DNA of 37,044 nucleotides from Lachnoanaerobaculum saburreum DSM 3986 (GCF_000185385.1 NZ_GL622296.1:889011-926054); one strand, 5' to 3'. Positions 17,268 to 27,613 are shown, counted from the first letter of the stretch. Numbers and translations are program-made. The notes: generated by a model from the sequence alone, not told the origin.

Positions 17268-18413
17268 ATGAGTGAAAGAGTAACGTCATCAAATTTTAGA
17301 ATAGATGCAAATGAGAGAAGAAAAAAGATAATATTTATAGCTGTAGTAGGTATTATTACAAATTTGTTTTTAGGGATTTTAAAGGCTGTACTTGGTATAC
17401 TGTCAGGTTCTATTGCACTTGTCAGTGATGCTTTGAATAATATAACTGATTCGTCATCATCACTTATTACTATAATAGGTACCAAGCTTGCAAGTAAAGC
17501 ACCTGACAGACAACATCCCTTCGGGCATGGAAGGACAGAGTATCTGACAAGTCTGCTGATAGGCGGTATCGTTTTACTGACAGGTTTTCAGTCTTTTATA
17601 AGCTCTGTTAAGGCGGTGTTTAACAATGAAGAGATAAAGACAAATATTGTGACTATAATAATAATTATTGCAACAATTGTAGCTAAAATAATATTAGGAA
17701 TTTATACAGAAAACAGCGGAAAGAGATACAATTCAGGTGCATTGCAGGCTTCAGGTGCAGATGCAAAAAACGATGCAATAGTTTCCGTGGTGACACTTAT
17801 TTCCACAGCCGTATATATTTTTACAAAGATTTCAATAGACGGTATAGCCGGTATTATTATATCTTTGTTTATATTAAAGGCGGCATATGAGATATTGTCA
17901 GATACAATAAAGAAAATACTTGGTGAGAGAGTGGACGGAGATATAGTCAGAGGTATCAAGGAGATAGCAAGGGGTACGGAAGGTGTTATAAATTGCTTTG
18001 ATCTTATACTGAATGATTACGGTCCGGACTTTTACACAGGTTCAATCAATGTTGAGATAGAGGACAATAGAAGCATCGGGGAGATGTATCCTATACTTCA
18101 TGAGGCACAGACAAAGATTTATAATAAATATAATGTATTCTTGGTGTTCGGGTTCTATGCCGTGGATGTAAATGATGAGAGATACAAAAAGATAAAATCA
18201 CTACTGCAAAATTATGAAGACAATGAAAGACATATTATTAATTACCATGGAATAGTAATTGATGAAAAAGATATGACTATATACTGTGATCTTACAAAAG
18301 ATTTTGATATTGCACCGCAAACAATCATAGACAATGTAAACAGAATATTGAAAGCGGAATTCCCAAGGTACAATATACATGTAAATATAGATACTGAATT
18401 TACCGGAGAATAG
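17268..18413 (+). CDS. cation diffusion facilitator, probable Mn2+ exporter
   Basis: A 381-residue CDF-family efflux protein with about six membrane helices (residues 20-210) and a C-terminal cytoplasmic domain. The metal site in helix 2 is Asn57/Asp61 (ALNNITDS) and in helix 5 Asp165/Asp169 (GADAKNDAIVS). This N-D/D-D pattern is the one associated with manganese CDFs rather than the His-containing pattern of zinc CDFs. HPFGHGRTEY is also present. I start at the ATG at 17268: an in-frame ATG 33 codons earlier would read through the terminator hairpin. The nearest Shine-Dalgarno (GGAAGGAG, about 17237) is unusually far, so the exact start is uncertain. It appears to be a single-gene unit. Confidence 0.85.
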   Translation: MSERVTSSNFRIDANERRKKIIFIAVVGIITNLFLGILKAVLGILSGSIALVSDALNNITDSSSSLITIIGTKLASKAPDRQHPFGHGRTEYLTSLLIGGIVLLTGFQSFISSVKAVFNNEEIKTNIVTIIIIIATIVAKIILGIYTENSGKRYNSGALQASGADAKNDAIVSVVTLISTAVYIFTKISIDGIAGIIISLFILKAAYEILSDTIKKILGERVDGDIVRGIKEIARGTEGVINCFDLILNDYGPDFYTGSINVEIEDNRSIGEMYPILHEAQTKIYNKYNVFLVFGFYAVDVNDERYKKIKSLLQNYEDNERHIINYHGIVIDEKDMTIYCDLTKDFDIAPQTIIDNVNRILKAEFPRYNIHVNIDTEFTGE

Positions 18414-18424
18414 TAAATTTTCAG

Positions 18425-18466
18425 AAAAAAGACAATGTGCAGATAAGTTTGCAAACTGTCTTTTTT
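18425..18466 (+). terminator. intrinsic terminator after the CDF gene
   Basis: AAAAAAGACA (18425-18434) pairs with TGTCTTTTTT (18457-18466). Additional short pairings lie inside the loop. The symmetric A- and T-runs could allow function in both directions. Confidence 0.8.
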
Positions 18467-18533
18467 AAATATTATAATTTTCATAATGTATATACTTATG
18501 TACTTTTAAAACATAAAAAATACATGAAAAAAC

Positions 18534-18562
18534 TTGAAAATAAATTCACCTTTTAGTATAAT
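18534..18562 (+). promoter_or_regulatory. predicted promoter of the large surface-protein gene
   Basis: TTGAAA (18534-18539), a 17-bp spacer and TATAAT (18557-18562). The implied leader is about 195 bases long. Confidence 0.7.
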
Positions 18563-18566
18563 CTTA

Positions 18567-18596
18567 AATGTTAGCAATGACTAACATTAGCAATGA
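18567..18596. promoter_or_regulatory. dyad operator at the surface-gene start site
   Basis: AATGTTAG (18567-18574) and CTAACATT (18581-18588) are perfect inverted repeats with a six-base spacer, beginning four bases after the -10 box. The ten-base word TTAGCAATGA also occurs twice in direct orientation (18571-18580 and 18587-18596). The layout suggests a repressor site, but the regulator is not in this window. Confidence 0.6.
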
Positions 18597-18602
18597 TATA
18601 GT

Positions 18603-18707
18603 ACTTAAGTGCAAAGGGAAGTGTTTTTGTAAGAGTATTTAGTCATAGTTGCAGTATGATTATGATTCAAATGCTTTTTTTGTCGTGCAACTTTCCTTTA
18701 TTTAAGT
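18603..18707 (+). ncRNA. long-range hairpin in the surface-gene leader RNA
   Basis: Positions 18603-18622 pair with 18690-18707 through 18 base pairs (8 plus 10, one GU-type pair in the second block) with a two-base GC bulge, enclosing about 67 bases. It lies wholly within the predicted 5' untranslated region. I do not recognise it as a known riboswitch, and no terminator U-run follows. It could stabilise the mRNA or be a protein or small-RNA target. Confidence 0.45.
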
Positions 18708-18713
18708 AGAAAA

Positions 18714-18729
18714 GTTAGTGGCCACTAAC
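18714..18729. promoter_or_regulatory. perfect 16-bp palindrome in the surface-gene leader
   Basis: GTTAGTGGCCACTAAC is a perfect palindrome 33 bases before the ATG. Its GTTAG/CTAAC arms repeat the word found in the promoter dyad at 18567-18588, so the same regulator may bind both sites. Confidence 0.5.
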
Positions 18730-18762
18730 AGAATGTAGCTAAAAGAATGTAATAGGAGATTT

Positions 18763-21700
18763 ATGAAAAGAAAGCTTATTTTTAATGTAGGTGTCGGTGC
18801 ATTAAGTGTATTGATGGCTGCAACACAGGTTACGCCTGCTTTTGCCGGCTCATGGAAAAAAGAGCAAAGCGGATGGAGCTATATAAATGACAATGGAAGT
18901 AAGGCTGTCGGTTGGACAAAGACCCCAAGCGGTTGGTATTACATGGACGGTTCCGGTATTATGAAGACAGGTTGGGTTCAGGATACTGACGGAAATTGGT
19001 ATTTCTTAAGTACAGCCGAAGGCGGACAGGCAGGAAAGATGCTTACCGGATGGAATTGGATAGACGGATATTGCTATTATTTCAATCCTGAAAGCGGAGG
19101 CTTATCTGTGAATACCACTACGCCTGACGGACATAAGGTAAATGTGGACGGTAAGTGGGAAAAAGACGGCAAAGTAATGTTTTCACAAGGAAAAGGATTG
19201 TCTTCTTTAAACACAAACGGTGCAAATACAGGCAGCTCTACAGCTAAAAAAGGAACCGGTACTTCAAAAGGCGGTTCAGGTGGAAGCTCAAAGGGTTCTA
19301 AAAGGGGCGGCGGCAAAGGAAGTACAGGAAGCGTAACTGAAAGCGTAAATAACAACAATGCAAAAAAAGCAGAATCAGGTAAAAACGCAGAGAATACAGC
19401 TTTAGGTAAAGAAGAAAGCAAATATGTAGATAAAGCGGCTTTAAGTACACAAGCAAGCAAAAATGCAGAAAGTGCAGCTTTAAGCAAAGAAGCAGAAAAT
19501 AAAACTTTAAGTACACAAGCAGGCAAAAACGCAGGGAATACAGCTTTAAGCAAAGAAGAAAGCAAAGATGCGGAAAATAAAACTTTAAGTACACAAGCAA
19601 GCAAAAACGCAGGGAATACAGCTTTAAGTAAAGAAGAAAGCAAAGATATAGACAATAAAACTTTAAGAACTGAAGAAAATAAAAACGCAGGGAATGCAGC
19701 TTTAAGCAAAGAAGCAAGCAAAGATGCAGAGAATAAAACTTCAGGTATACAAGAAAGCAAAAATGCGGAAAATAAAACTTTAAGTACACAAGCAAGCAAA
19801 AACGCAGGGAATGAAGCTTTAAATAAAGAAGCAAGCAAAGATGCAGAAAATAAAACTTCAAGTACCGAAGTAAATAATAATGCAGGTAAAAATGATACTT
19901 TAAGTAATGTAGAAACAAACAGTGACAAATTTGCATATGTAAACTATACAAAAAATATTAATACAGACTTCGGCGAGTATGTGGTAGTTACATTCAAATA
20001 TGGAACGATTGATAATTACAGAGTACTTGTGGACGGCACGGATGTCACAGCAAGCATGACTAAGGTAGATGATGAAGGCCATGTAGTGAAGTGGCTTTCA
20101 ACTGTAAAAGATCCGTCAGAACTACAGATAGTAAGTAAGGCGGACAATGATACACAGGATATCACGCTTGCAGGCGGCGAGAAAAAGACCGTTACAAAAA
20201 CTGATGTAAAAGCACCGAAGTATGTAATTTCAAACGGTCCTGTTACAAAGTTTGATTACTTCCTTGAGACCTATGACAATGAGGGAAGAGTAAGAAAGAA
20301 TGCTTCAAAGACAACATTTACTTTGCAGACAAAGAAGACTGATTCGGCTGTAGCCGCAGTTCCTTCAAAGTACTATATTCCTGTAACAGAGATAGACAGT
20401 GAAGGAAACGGAAGTATAAAGATAAAGCTTCAGCTTGAGAATGAGGAGCAGGAGAACTGGTTTAAGGGACTTAACAATATCAAACTTCTTAATGAAGACC
20501 ATAATATTGTAAACTCAAATCTTGTATATAATACATCTTTAGAAACCAAGTACGGCAAGGTGGGTGTTATAAATATTCCACTTCCGCAAAATAATGCAAG
20601 AAGCAGGGGAGACTACTATGTAAGTGTGGGTTCTTCAAACGGCAGTGACAGGATAAGTCTTCCTATATCACTTGTAAGCAATACCGATTTTAAGGTTGTC
20701 CGTGACAGTGCAACTCCAAACCCGAAGGTTGGAAAAGATGTAAGGTTCAAGATAGTGGACAAAAAGGAAAATCACACCTTTGGAAATGATGCAGGTGTGG
20801 TAATGTACAAGGTTACTCTTACAAAGCCGGACGGCACCTCCACAGATCTGCCGAAATATTCAGGCTGGTACAATATAGGAAATATAGTACATATAAGCGG
20901 AACGGACAGTTCTTCGGGGAAAGTATATACGGATGTACCGGGAGTATATACAGTTACAATATATACAAAGGGTTATAAAACTCTGATAAAGAAGTTTGAA
21001 GTCTTAAATAGTGACGGTTCATCTGCAAAAACAGCACTGACAGATGATGATTCAAAGACTGTGGATGCGGTTTCAACTCCTACAGTAAGTAAAACTCATG
21101 TAGGAAACAGAGAAGACTCTGCAAGTACATCAGTTCTTGTGGGCGGATACGGTACAGGAAGCCATGCAAGCTCAGGTAAAAAGACAGATGCAATATCGGG
21201 TGCCACAAATAAATCAGGCGGAAGCGGTGCGGATGCAACATCCGGTGCAAGCGGAAGTATGATGATAAATGCATACCTTATGTATGATTATGACTTACTT
21301 GCAAATGCAATGGTTTTAAATGAAATCGGGCTTAGAAGTAAGGATTCCGATGCGGTAATGAAGTGGTGGCTTGAGCAGATTCCGGAGGCAATAGTAGGAG
21401 AAGACAAGTCAAAGCTGTACAAGCTTGATGATTTTATTGATGCAAAGGAAGATTCAAGACTTGAAGGAAGAGCCCTTACATTTGAGGAGTATGCAAACTC
21501 ATCTGATGCCGCAACAAGAAATATTGTCGGTAATGTAAAAAATGTACTTGAAAACGGTAAGCTCGGTACAATATACCGCTATGGAAATATTGTGGGAGAG
21601 GCGGCACCTACATTTGAGGGACTTATACAGCCAAAGGCTGAAAGTTATACATTTACAACAGATAATACCGACTTTATAGAAAAACTGCAATCCGTTGTAT

Positions 21701-23355
21701 TGGACGGTTCAAGTGCGGCTCTTAGAAATGATTCATACTTAAAGCAGTATGAAATAAGTGCCGATAAAAAGAGTATTACAATCTATAAGAATGCATTTAA
21801 TGAGTATATTAAGCCGATAGTAGGAAATCATACTCTTTCACTTGATGCTACAGGATATGAGAAGATAACTCTTGATTTTACTGTTACAGATACTGTGGAA
21901 GATGTAGTACTTACAGATGTAAGTGAAAAGCTTGAAGCCGGTTCACCTGTAGTGATAAAGGCTGTTAAGGACGGAGATCCCAAACAGGGAGATTTCCTAA
22001 GTAAGCTTGCAAATGTAAAAGTACAAGGACCTGACGGAATGTTGAGAGATGTAATATCAGCTTTGGCAGGCGGTAACAGTTCGGATTCGGTATACAGTGT
22101 TGCAGACGGTAAGGTAACACTTCGTGGAGGACTCTTTAAAGATGCGGGAGAATACACAATATACTTACAGTCAAGTGACAGAAACTATCCTGTAAAATAT
22201 ATCAAAGTAAGTCTTTCGGCAAAAGCGGAGGTATTGCCTCCGGCGGTTCCCGAAGTGACTGAGGCTGCGAAAGCACCTACTGCAAAATCCGGTGCCAAGA
22301 CAAACTCATTCTTCTATGAGATGCTTACAGTAAAGTTTGAAGGTATGGATGCCGTAGAACTTGAAAAATATCTTAAGGCGGTAAAGGAAGTAAGTGTAAA
22401 TGAAGAGGCATATGCAAAAACAAGCAGCTTCGGATTCGGAGATGCACTTGAATTTAAAGCACATTCAAATGCAATATATGGAGGTAAGATAAGCGAACTG
22501 TCAGTTAAAGCAAAGAGCGGAAAGTTCAACTCTGCAAAGTATAACTTTGTTGTAAAGGCGGAGGGATATGAGGATCTTACATTTACATTAAATGCGGACG
22601 GAACCGTTGCAAATGCGGTAACACCTGTAGTGCCTACACCGGTTCCTGCGGTAAACCCTGTGGAGATTGAGAAGGTGTTACCTGCAAAATACAATAATGC
22701 AAGTGTTTATGCAATTACATTAAAGGGTGACCAAAATAAGATTGATGAGTTTATAGAAAAGCTGAATGCTGTAGCGGTAAACGGTGTAAATGTATCCGAA
22801 GGCAGAATATCTATACTAAGTAATGATGCATTTTCAGTTAGCGGAAATGTTGTATATGTAAAGTCCGCCAAGTTTAGAGGGCGTGCAGATACTGTCGTAT
22901 TAAAGGGCAACGGCATAGAAGATTTGAGCTTTACAACCGAATCAAAGATAGCTATACCGGAAGTATCGGGCGCAGAGGTTACAAGCAATTTCTTTGACAG
23001 ATATGCCAGAATCACATTTGATGCTTCAAATTCAGATGTGTTAAGGGCTTTTATGAAGGAAATCAAAGCCGGTAATGCAACAGTAACTGTAAACGGAATT
23101 ACCTACAATAAAGGATATTCTGTAGGCAGTGCCGCGACATATAAGATTTCATCAAATTCAGCCTACGGTTATGATCAGTATCTTGACTTTTCGCTTGACG
23201 GATTCACTCAAGCAAATAATGAGGTCGTTATAACATCAGACAGCTTTGATACTATCAGAGTAAATGTTGAAGTAGGTACAAGCGCAGGGGCAAGAAGGAC
23301 AAGAAGAGATTTAAGTGCTTTTGAAACTGCCACTTCATCTAATGCAAACAGATAA
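18763..23355 (+). CDS. large secreted surface protein with wall-binding repeats and HID-like modules
   Basis: A 1530-residue exported protein. A signal peptide (about residues 1-28, ending TPAFA) is followed by four or five YG/W-rich cell-wall/choline-binding-type repeats to about residue 140 (for example GWTKTPSGWYYMDGSG). Next come a Gly/Ser/Lys linker (150-190), a charged 13-residue tandem-repeat stalk (about 204-380), and several beta-rich modules. The later modules (about 960-1500) resemble hemoblobin-interacting/DUF1533-type repeats, for example KAEGYEDLTFTLNADG; this match is by eye only. There is no LPXTG motif, so attachment should be through the N-terminal repeats. A transglutaminase or enzyme domain was not seen. 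It is likely an adhesin or ligand-binding surface protein. The gene stands alone between terminators. Confidence 0.85.
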   Translation: MKRKLIFNVGVGALSVLMAATQVTPAFAGSWKKEQSGWSYINDNGSKAVGWTKTPSGWYYMDGSGIMKTGWVQDTDGNWYFLSTAEGGQAGKMLTGWNWIDGYCYYFNPESGGLSVNTTTPDGHKVNVDGKWEKDGKVMFSQGKGLSSLNTNGANTGSSTAKKGTGTSKGGSGGSSKGSKRGGGKGSTGSVTESVNNNNAKKAESGKNAENTALGKEESKYVDKAALSTQASKNAESAALSKEAENKTLSTQAGKNAGNTALSKEESKDAENKTLSTQASKNAGNTALSKEESKDIDNKTLRTEENKNAGNAALSKEASKDAENKTSGIQESKNAENKTLSTQASKNAGNEALNKEASKDAENKTSSTEVNNNAGKNDTLSNVETNSDKFAYVNYTKNINTDFGEYVVVTFKYGTIDNYRVLVDGTDVTASMTKVDDEGHVVKWLSTVKDPSELQIVSKADNDTQDITLAGGEKKTVTKTDVKAPKYVISNGPVTKFDYFLETYDNEGRVRKNASKTTFTLQTKKTDSAVAAVPSKYYIPVTEIDSEGNGSIKIKLQLENEEQENWFKGLNNIKLLNEDHNIVNSNLVYNTSLETKYGKVGVINIPLPQNNARSRGDYYVSVGSSNGSDRISLPISLVSNTDFKVVRDSATPNPKVGKDVRFKIVDKKENHTFGNDAGVVMYKVTLTKPDGTSTDLPKYSGWYNIGNIVHISGTDSSSGKVYTDVPGVYTVTIYTKGYKTLIKKFEVLNSDGSSAKTALTDDDSKTVDAVSTPTVSKTHVGNREDSASTSVLVGGYGTGSHASSGKKTDAISGATNKSGGSGADATSGASGSMMINAYLMYDYDLLANAMVLNEIGLRSKDSDAVMKWWLEQIPEAIVGEDKSKLYKLDDFIDAKEDSRLEGRALTFEEYANSSDAATRNIVGNVKNVLENGKLGTIYRYGNIVGEAAPTFEGLIQPKAESYTFTTDNTDFIEKLQSVVLDGSSAALRNDSYLKQYEISADKKSITIYKNAFNEYIKPIVGNHTLSLDATGYEKITLDFTVTDTVEDVVLTDVSEKLEAGSPVVIKAVKDGDPKQGDFLSKLANVKVQGPDGMLRDVISALAGGNSSDSVYSVADGKVTLRGGLFKDAGEYTIYLQSSDRNYPVKYIKVSLSAKAEVLPPAVPEVTEAAKAPTAKSGAKTNSFFYEMLTVKFEGMDAVELEKYLKAVKEVSVNEEAYAKTSSFGFGDALEFKAHSNAIYGGKISELSVKAKSGKFNSAKYNFVVKAEGYEDLTFTLNADGTVANAVTPVVPTPVPAVNPVEIEKVLPAKYNNASVYAITLKGDQNKIDEFIEKLNAVAVNGVNVSEGRISILSNDAFSVSGNVVYVKSAKFRGRADTVVLKGNGIEDLSFTTESKIAIPEVSGAEVTSNFFDRYARITFDASNSDVLRAFMKEIKAGNATVTVNGITYNKGYSVGSAATYKISSNSAYGYDQYLDFSLDGFTQANNEVVITSDSFDTIRVNVEVGTSAGARRTRRDLSAFETATSSNANR
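19381..19890 (+). repeat. 39/78-bp coding tandem repeats (surface-protein stalk)
   Basis: Degenerate 39-bp units encode 13-residue repeats that alternate between KNAGNTALSKEES-like and KDAENKTLSTQAS-like forms, making a 78-bp higher-order unit. The copies starting at 19501 and 19579 are nearly identical, and a third begins at 19657. The peptide is helical in character and rich in Lys, Glu, Ala, Asn and Ser. Such repeats can change copy number by recombination or slippage without breaking the frame. Confidence 0.9.
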
Positions 23356-23368
23356 AGCTTATAAAGAG

Positions 23369-23398
23369 ATGTCGGCTCCGTGAGGGGTCGGCATTTTT
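23369..23398 (+). terminator. intrinsic terminator after the surface-protein gene
   Basis: An 11-bp stem (23369-23379 with 23384-23394, with several G-T pairs), a GTGA loop and a T-run at 23394-23398. It separates the surface gene from rpoB. Confidence 0.88.
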
Positions 23399-23426
23399 AA
23401 ATACAATAAAGAACAAATGTTTGGGA

Positions 23427-23455
23427 TTGACAGATGTTGTGTTTTTTTGTAAGAT
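23427..23455 (+). promoter_or_regulatory. predicted rpoBC promoter
   Basis: TTGACA (23427-23432), a 17-bp spacer and TAAGAT (23450-23455), followed by a leader of about 145 bases. The leader start can fold: AAGTTGCA (23458-23465) pairs with TGTAACTT (23509-23516) with one mismatch, and an AGGG/CCCT stem lies inside. The function of the fold is unknown. Confidence 0.65.
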
Positions 23456-23608
23456 GAAAGTTGCACTATTGTAGGGATTTTTATGCCCTTTGATAGGTGT
23501 TCAGATAATGTAACTTGCCAAAAGGCTAAACTAAATGAAATGACTTTTCTATTATATCATAGAAAAATCTAAATTCATACCAGAAAAATATACAGGGGTG
23601 AAACGTCA

Positions 23609-26600
23609 ATGGATAGAAGCAAGATGCGTCCGATAACTTCCGGAAAGAGCATGAGGATGAGCTTCCAAACACAAAAAGAAGTTCTGGAAATGCCGAACTT
23701 GATAGAGATACAAAAAAACTCATATCAGTGGTTCCTGGATGCAGGTCTAAAAGAAGTTTTTAGAGATATATTTCCTATAGAAGATTTTGCAGGACATTTT
23801 AGCCTCGATTTTGTCAATTTCAAGTTGGCAAGAGATGAAGTTAAATATTCAATAGAAGAGTGTAAAGACAGAGACACGACATATGCAGCTCCGTTAAAGG
23901 TGAAAATCAGACTTATAAACAAAGATAAGGACGAGATAAACGAGCATGAAATCTTTTTAGGGGATTTACCGCTGATGACCGATACAGGATCATTTGTAAT
24001 AAACGGTGCGGAGAGAGTTATAGTCAGTCAGTTGGTTCGTTCACCCGGTATTTACTATACAATAGAACATGACAAAATAGGTAAAGAACTGTTTATGTGT
24101 CAGGTCATACCGAACAGGGGTGCATGGCTTGAATATGAAACAGACTCAAATGATATTTTCTATGCAAGAGTTGACAGAACAAGAAAAGTACCTATTACAG
24201 TACTTTTGCGTGCATTCGGTCTTGGAACAAATACACAGATTACAGATATGTTCGGAGAAGAACCCAAGATTATGGCAAGTTTTGCAAAGGATCCTTCTGA
24301 AAATTATCAGGACGGTCTTTTGGAGCTGTATAAAAAGATAAGACCGGGAGAGCCGCTTTCGGTAGACAGTGCAGAGAGTCTGCTCAGATCAATGTTTTTT
24401 GATGCCAGAAGATATGATTTGGCAAAGGTGGGAAGATATAAGTTTAATAAAAAACTTCACTTCAAGAACAGAATCAAGGGACATACATTGTCAAGAGATG
24501 TAGTGGATGAGAATACAGGTGAGATAATAGCACAGGCCGAGATTGTAGTGGATGCGGATATTGCTACAGCTATTCAAAATGCCGCAATTCCCGCAGTGTG
24601 GATACATGGAGTGGAGAGAGAAGTTAAAGTTCTTTCAAACTTAATGGTGGATATTGAAAGCTATGTGCCTGAGCTTACAGACCCTAAGTCAATAGGTATT
24701 ACCGAACAGGTATATTACCCTGTACTTAAAAAGCTTATTGAAGAAAATAAAGGTGAAGAGCTTATAAAGGCGATTGAAAAGAATGTAAATGAACTTATAC
24801 CGAAGCATATTACAAAGGAAGATATCTTTGCTACAGTAAACTATAACATGCATATAGAAGAGCATATCGGCAACAAGGATGATATCGACCACTTAGGAAA
24901 CAGAAGAATAAGAGCGGTGGGTGAGTTGTTACAGAATCAGTATCGTATCGGTCTTACAAGAATGGAAAGAGTTGTAAGAGAGAGAATGACTACTCAGGAT
25001 ATTGATTCTATTACACCTCAATCACTTATAAATATAAAACCTGTAACGGCGGCAGTTAAAGAATTCTTCGGAAGTTCACAGCTTAGCCAGTTTATGGATC
25101 AAAACAATCCGCTTTCGGAACTTACACATAAGAGAAGGCTTTCAGCCTTGGGACCGGGCGGTCTTTCAAGAGAGAGAGCAGGATTTGAGGTTCGAGATGT
25201 TCACTATACACATTATGGCAGAATGTGTCCTATAGAGACTCCTGAAGGACCCAATATCGGACTTATAAACTCACTTGCAAGTTTTGCAAGAGTGAATGAG
25301 TACGGATTTGTAGAGGCTCCTTATCGTGTGGTGGATAAGTCTACAGACCCTTCAAATCCGGTAGTAACAGATAATGTTATATATCTGACTGCGGATGAAG
25401 AGGATAATTTTACGGTAGCACAGGCGAATGAGCCGCTTGATGCAGAGGGACATTTTGTACGTAATAATGTATCAGGTCGTTACCGTGATGAGACTTCAGA
25501 GTTTGCAAAGAAGAATATCGACTTGATGGATGTATCTCCCAGAATGGTATTCTCAGTGGCTACAAGTATGATACCTTTCCTCGAAAATGATGATGCCAAC
25601 CGTGCTCTTATGGGATCAAACATGCAAAGACAGGCTGTACCGCTTATGATTACGGATGCCCCCGTAGTCGGTACCGGTATGGAGACAAAGGCTGCGGTTG
25701 ACTCGGGTGTATGTGTAGTTGCAAAGAATTCAGGAACGGTGACGGAATGTTCATCGGATAAAATAGTAATAAAGAGAGATGATGATGCGGTACTTGATAC
25801 ATATAAGCTTATAAAGTTTGCAAGAAGTAACCAGTCAAACTCATATAATCAAAAACCTATAGTATTTAAGGGTAATCATGTAAATGCCGGCGAGGTTATT
25901 GCAGACGGTGCTTCAACATATAACGGTGAGATAGCTCTCGGAAAGAATCCTCTTATCGGATTTATGACATGGGAAGGATATAATTACGAGGATGCCGTAC
26001 TTTTAAGTGAGAGACTTGTAGAATATGATGTATATACATCCATTCATATCGAGGAATATGAATGTGCCGCAAGAGAAACAAAGCTAGGACCGGAAGAGAT
26101 TACAAGAGATGTTCCGGGTGTAGGTGATGATGCGCTTAAAGATTTGGATGAGAGAGGTATTATCAGAATCGGTGCGGAAGTAAGAGCCGGTGATATTTTG
26201 GTAGGAAAGGTTACTCCGAAAGGAGAGACTGAGCTTACAGCGGAAGAAAGACTGCTTCGTGCAATCTTCGGTGAGAAAGCAAGAGAGGTAAGAGACACAT
26301 CACTTAAGGTGCCGCATGGTGCTTACGGTGTGGTAGTGGATGCCAAGGTATTTACAAGAGAAGCGGGAGATGAACTGGCTCCAGGTGTTACACAGAATGT
26401 AAGAATTTATATAGCACAAAAGAGAAAAATTTCAGTCGGTGACAAGATGGCGGGTCGTCATGGTAACAAGGGTGTTGTTTCCAGAGTATTGCCTGTAGAA
26501 GATATGCCTTTCCTTCCGAACGGAAGACCGCTTGATATAGTGCTTAATCCATTGGGTGTGCCTTCACGTATGAATATCGGACAGGTACTTGAGATTCATC

Positions 26601-27562
26601 TCTCACTTGCCGCAAAGGCGCTTGGCTTTAATGTTGCCACTCCTGTATTTGACGGTGCAAACGAGAATGATATCATGGATATGCTTGAGGTTGCAAATGA
26701 CTATGTAAACGGTGATTGGGACGATTTCAAGGATAAATATAAGGATGTACTTGATCCGGGTGTTGTGGAATATCTCGGTTCACATCTTGAAAACAGAAAG
26801 CTTTGGGAAGGTGTTCCGCTTTCAAGAGACGGTAAAGTAAGACTTCGTGACGGTAGAACCGGAGAATACTTTGACAGTCCCGTTACAATAGGTCACATGC
26901 ATTATCTTAAGCTTCACCACATGGTAGATGATAAGATACATGCCAGATCAACAGGTCCTTACTCACTGGTAACACAGCAGCCTCTTGGAGGTAAAGCACA
27001 GTTTGGCGGTCAGAGATTCGGAGAGATGGAGGTTTGGGCACTTGAGGCATACGGTGCTTCATATACCTTACAGGAGATTTTGACTGTAAAGTCTGATGAT
27101 GTTACAGGTCGTGTAAAGACTTATGAGGCTGTTATCAAGGGTGAGAATATACCTGATGCAGGTATTCCGGAGTCATTTAAGGTGCTTTTAAAAGAGCTTC
27201 AATCACTTGGACTTGATATAAGCGTTCTGGGCGAGAACGGTGAAGAGGTAGAACTTAAGGAAAATACAGAGTATGCCGACTTAAGTATCCACTCTATTAT
27301 AGAGGGTGAGAGCAGACGACATGGAAAAGAAGAGTTCAAAGATGCAGGATATAGTGAGCAGGTGGTAAAAGATGGAGAGTTTGTATCAGTTGATGAGCAA
27401 AACGAGTTATCTGAAAATGTAGATGCTGACTATAACGGTGAGACAGATTCAGAGGATGATTCATCCTATGATGATTCCTCATATAGCGAAGATTCATTTG
27501 ATGATACAGATAATTTTGATGATGCAGATAACTTTGATGATACGGATAACTTTGATGAGTAA
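23609..27562 (+). CDS. rpoB: DNA-directed RNA polymerase subunit beta
   Basis: The beta subunit of RNA polymerase, 1317 residues. The conserved core is complete, from [19 protein letters not shown] near the N-terminus to the switch region [19 protein letters not shown]. The rifampicin region reads [17 protein letters not shown] and [19 protein letters not shown], with the wild-type residues of drug-sensitive enzymes. The active-site Lys/Arg blocks ([17 protein letters not shown]) are present. After the usual C-terminal end (about residue 1235) there is an extra acidic tail of about 80 residues, ending in three DD(T/A)DNF repeats. The start has GGGGTGA upstream. The gene lies next to a surface-protein gene rather than rplJL, and has its own promoter. 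Confidence 0.98.
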   Translation: MDRSKMRPITSGKSMRMSFQTQKEVLEMPNLIEIQKNSYQWFLDAGLKEVFRDIFPIEDFAGHFSLDFVNFKLARDEVKYSIEECKDRDTTYAAPLKVKIRLINKDKDEINEHEIFLGDLPLMTDTGSFVINGAERVIVSQLVRSPGIYYTIEHDKIGKELFMCQVIPNRGAWLEYETDSNDIFYARVDRTRKVPITVLLRAFGLGTNTQITDMFGEEPKIMASFAKDPSENYQDGLLELYKKIRPGEPLSVDSAESLLRSMFFDARRYDLAKVGRYKFNKKLHFKNRIKGHTLSRDVVDENTGEIIAQAEIVVDADIATAIQNAAIPAVWIHGVEREVKVLSNLMVDIESYVPELTDPKSIGITEQVYYPVLKKLIEENKGEELIKAIEKNVNELIPKHITKEDIFATVNYNMHIEEHIGNKDDIDHLGNRRIRAVGELLQNQYRIGLTRMERVVRERMTTQDIDSITPQSLINIKPVTAAVKEFFGSSQLSQFMDQNNPLSELTHKRRLSALGPGGLSRERAGFEVRDVHYTHYGRMCPIETPEGPNIGLINSLASFARVNEYGFVEAPYRVVDKSTDPSNPVVTDNVIYLTADEEDNFTVAQANEPLDAEGHFVRNNVSGRYRDETSEFAKKNIDLMDVSPRMVFSVATSMIPFLENDDANRALMGSNMQRQAVPLMITDAPVVGTGMETKAAVDSGVCVVAKNSGTVTECSSDKIVIKRDDDAVLDTYKLIKFARSNQSNSYNQKPIVFKGNHVNAGEVIADGASTYNGEIALGKNPLIGFMTWEGYNYEDAVLLSERLVEYDVYTSIHIEEYECAARETKLGPEEITRDVPGVGDDALKDLDERGIIRIGAEVRAGDILVGKVTPKGETELTAEERLLRAIFGEKAREVRDTSLKVPHGAYGVVVDAKVFTREAGDELAPGVTQNVRIYIAQKRKISVGDKMAGRHGNKGVVSRVLPVEDMPFLPNGRPLDIVLNPLGVPSRMNIGQVLEIHLSLAAKALGFNVATPVFDGANENDIMDMLEVANDYVNGDWDDFKDKYKDVLDPGVVEYLGSHLENRKLWEGVPLSRDGKVRLRDGRTGEYFDSPVTIGHMHYLKLHHMVDDKIHARSTGPYSLVTQQPLGGKAQFGGQRFGEMEVWALEAYGASYTLQEILTVKSDDVTGRVKTYEAVIKGENIPDAGIPESFKVLLKELQSLGLDISVLGENGEEVELKENTEYADLSIHSIIEGESRRHGKEEFKDAGYSEQVVKDGEFVSVDEQNELSENVDADYNGETDSEDDSSYDDSSYSEDSFDDTDNFDDADNFDDTDNFDE
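27500..27553 (+). repeat. three 18-bp tandem repeats in the rpoB 3' end
   Basis: Three in-frame copies of an 18-bp unit encode D-D-(T/A)-D-N-F at the extreme C-terminus of RpoB. Copies differ by synonymous changes plus one Thr/Ala change. Copy number could vary between strains. Confidence 0.9.
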
Positions 27563-27585
27563 TCTTTACAGTGAATATTTTAAAA

Positions 27586-27613
27586 ACTGTCCTTGGTTGT
27601 AACCCGGGACAGT
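27586..27613 (+). other. hairpin between rpoB and rpoC
   Basis: ACTGTCC (27586-27592) pairs with GGACAGT (27607-27613), and GGT/ACC continues the stem inside. No U-run follows, so it is not a standard terminator. An RNase processing site or a polarity control element within the rpoBC message is plausible. Confidence 0.6.

Noticed and set aside
19077-19928. Long minus-strand open frame (283 codons) with Leu/Ser/Phe repeats
   Set aside because: It lies opposite the tandem-repeat stalk of the surface protein; the repeat composition keeps the opposite strand open. No ribosome binding site and no sensible protein.
23609-27562. Rifampicin-resistance mutation in rpoB
   Set aside because: The resistance-determining segment has the usual sensitive residues throughout.
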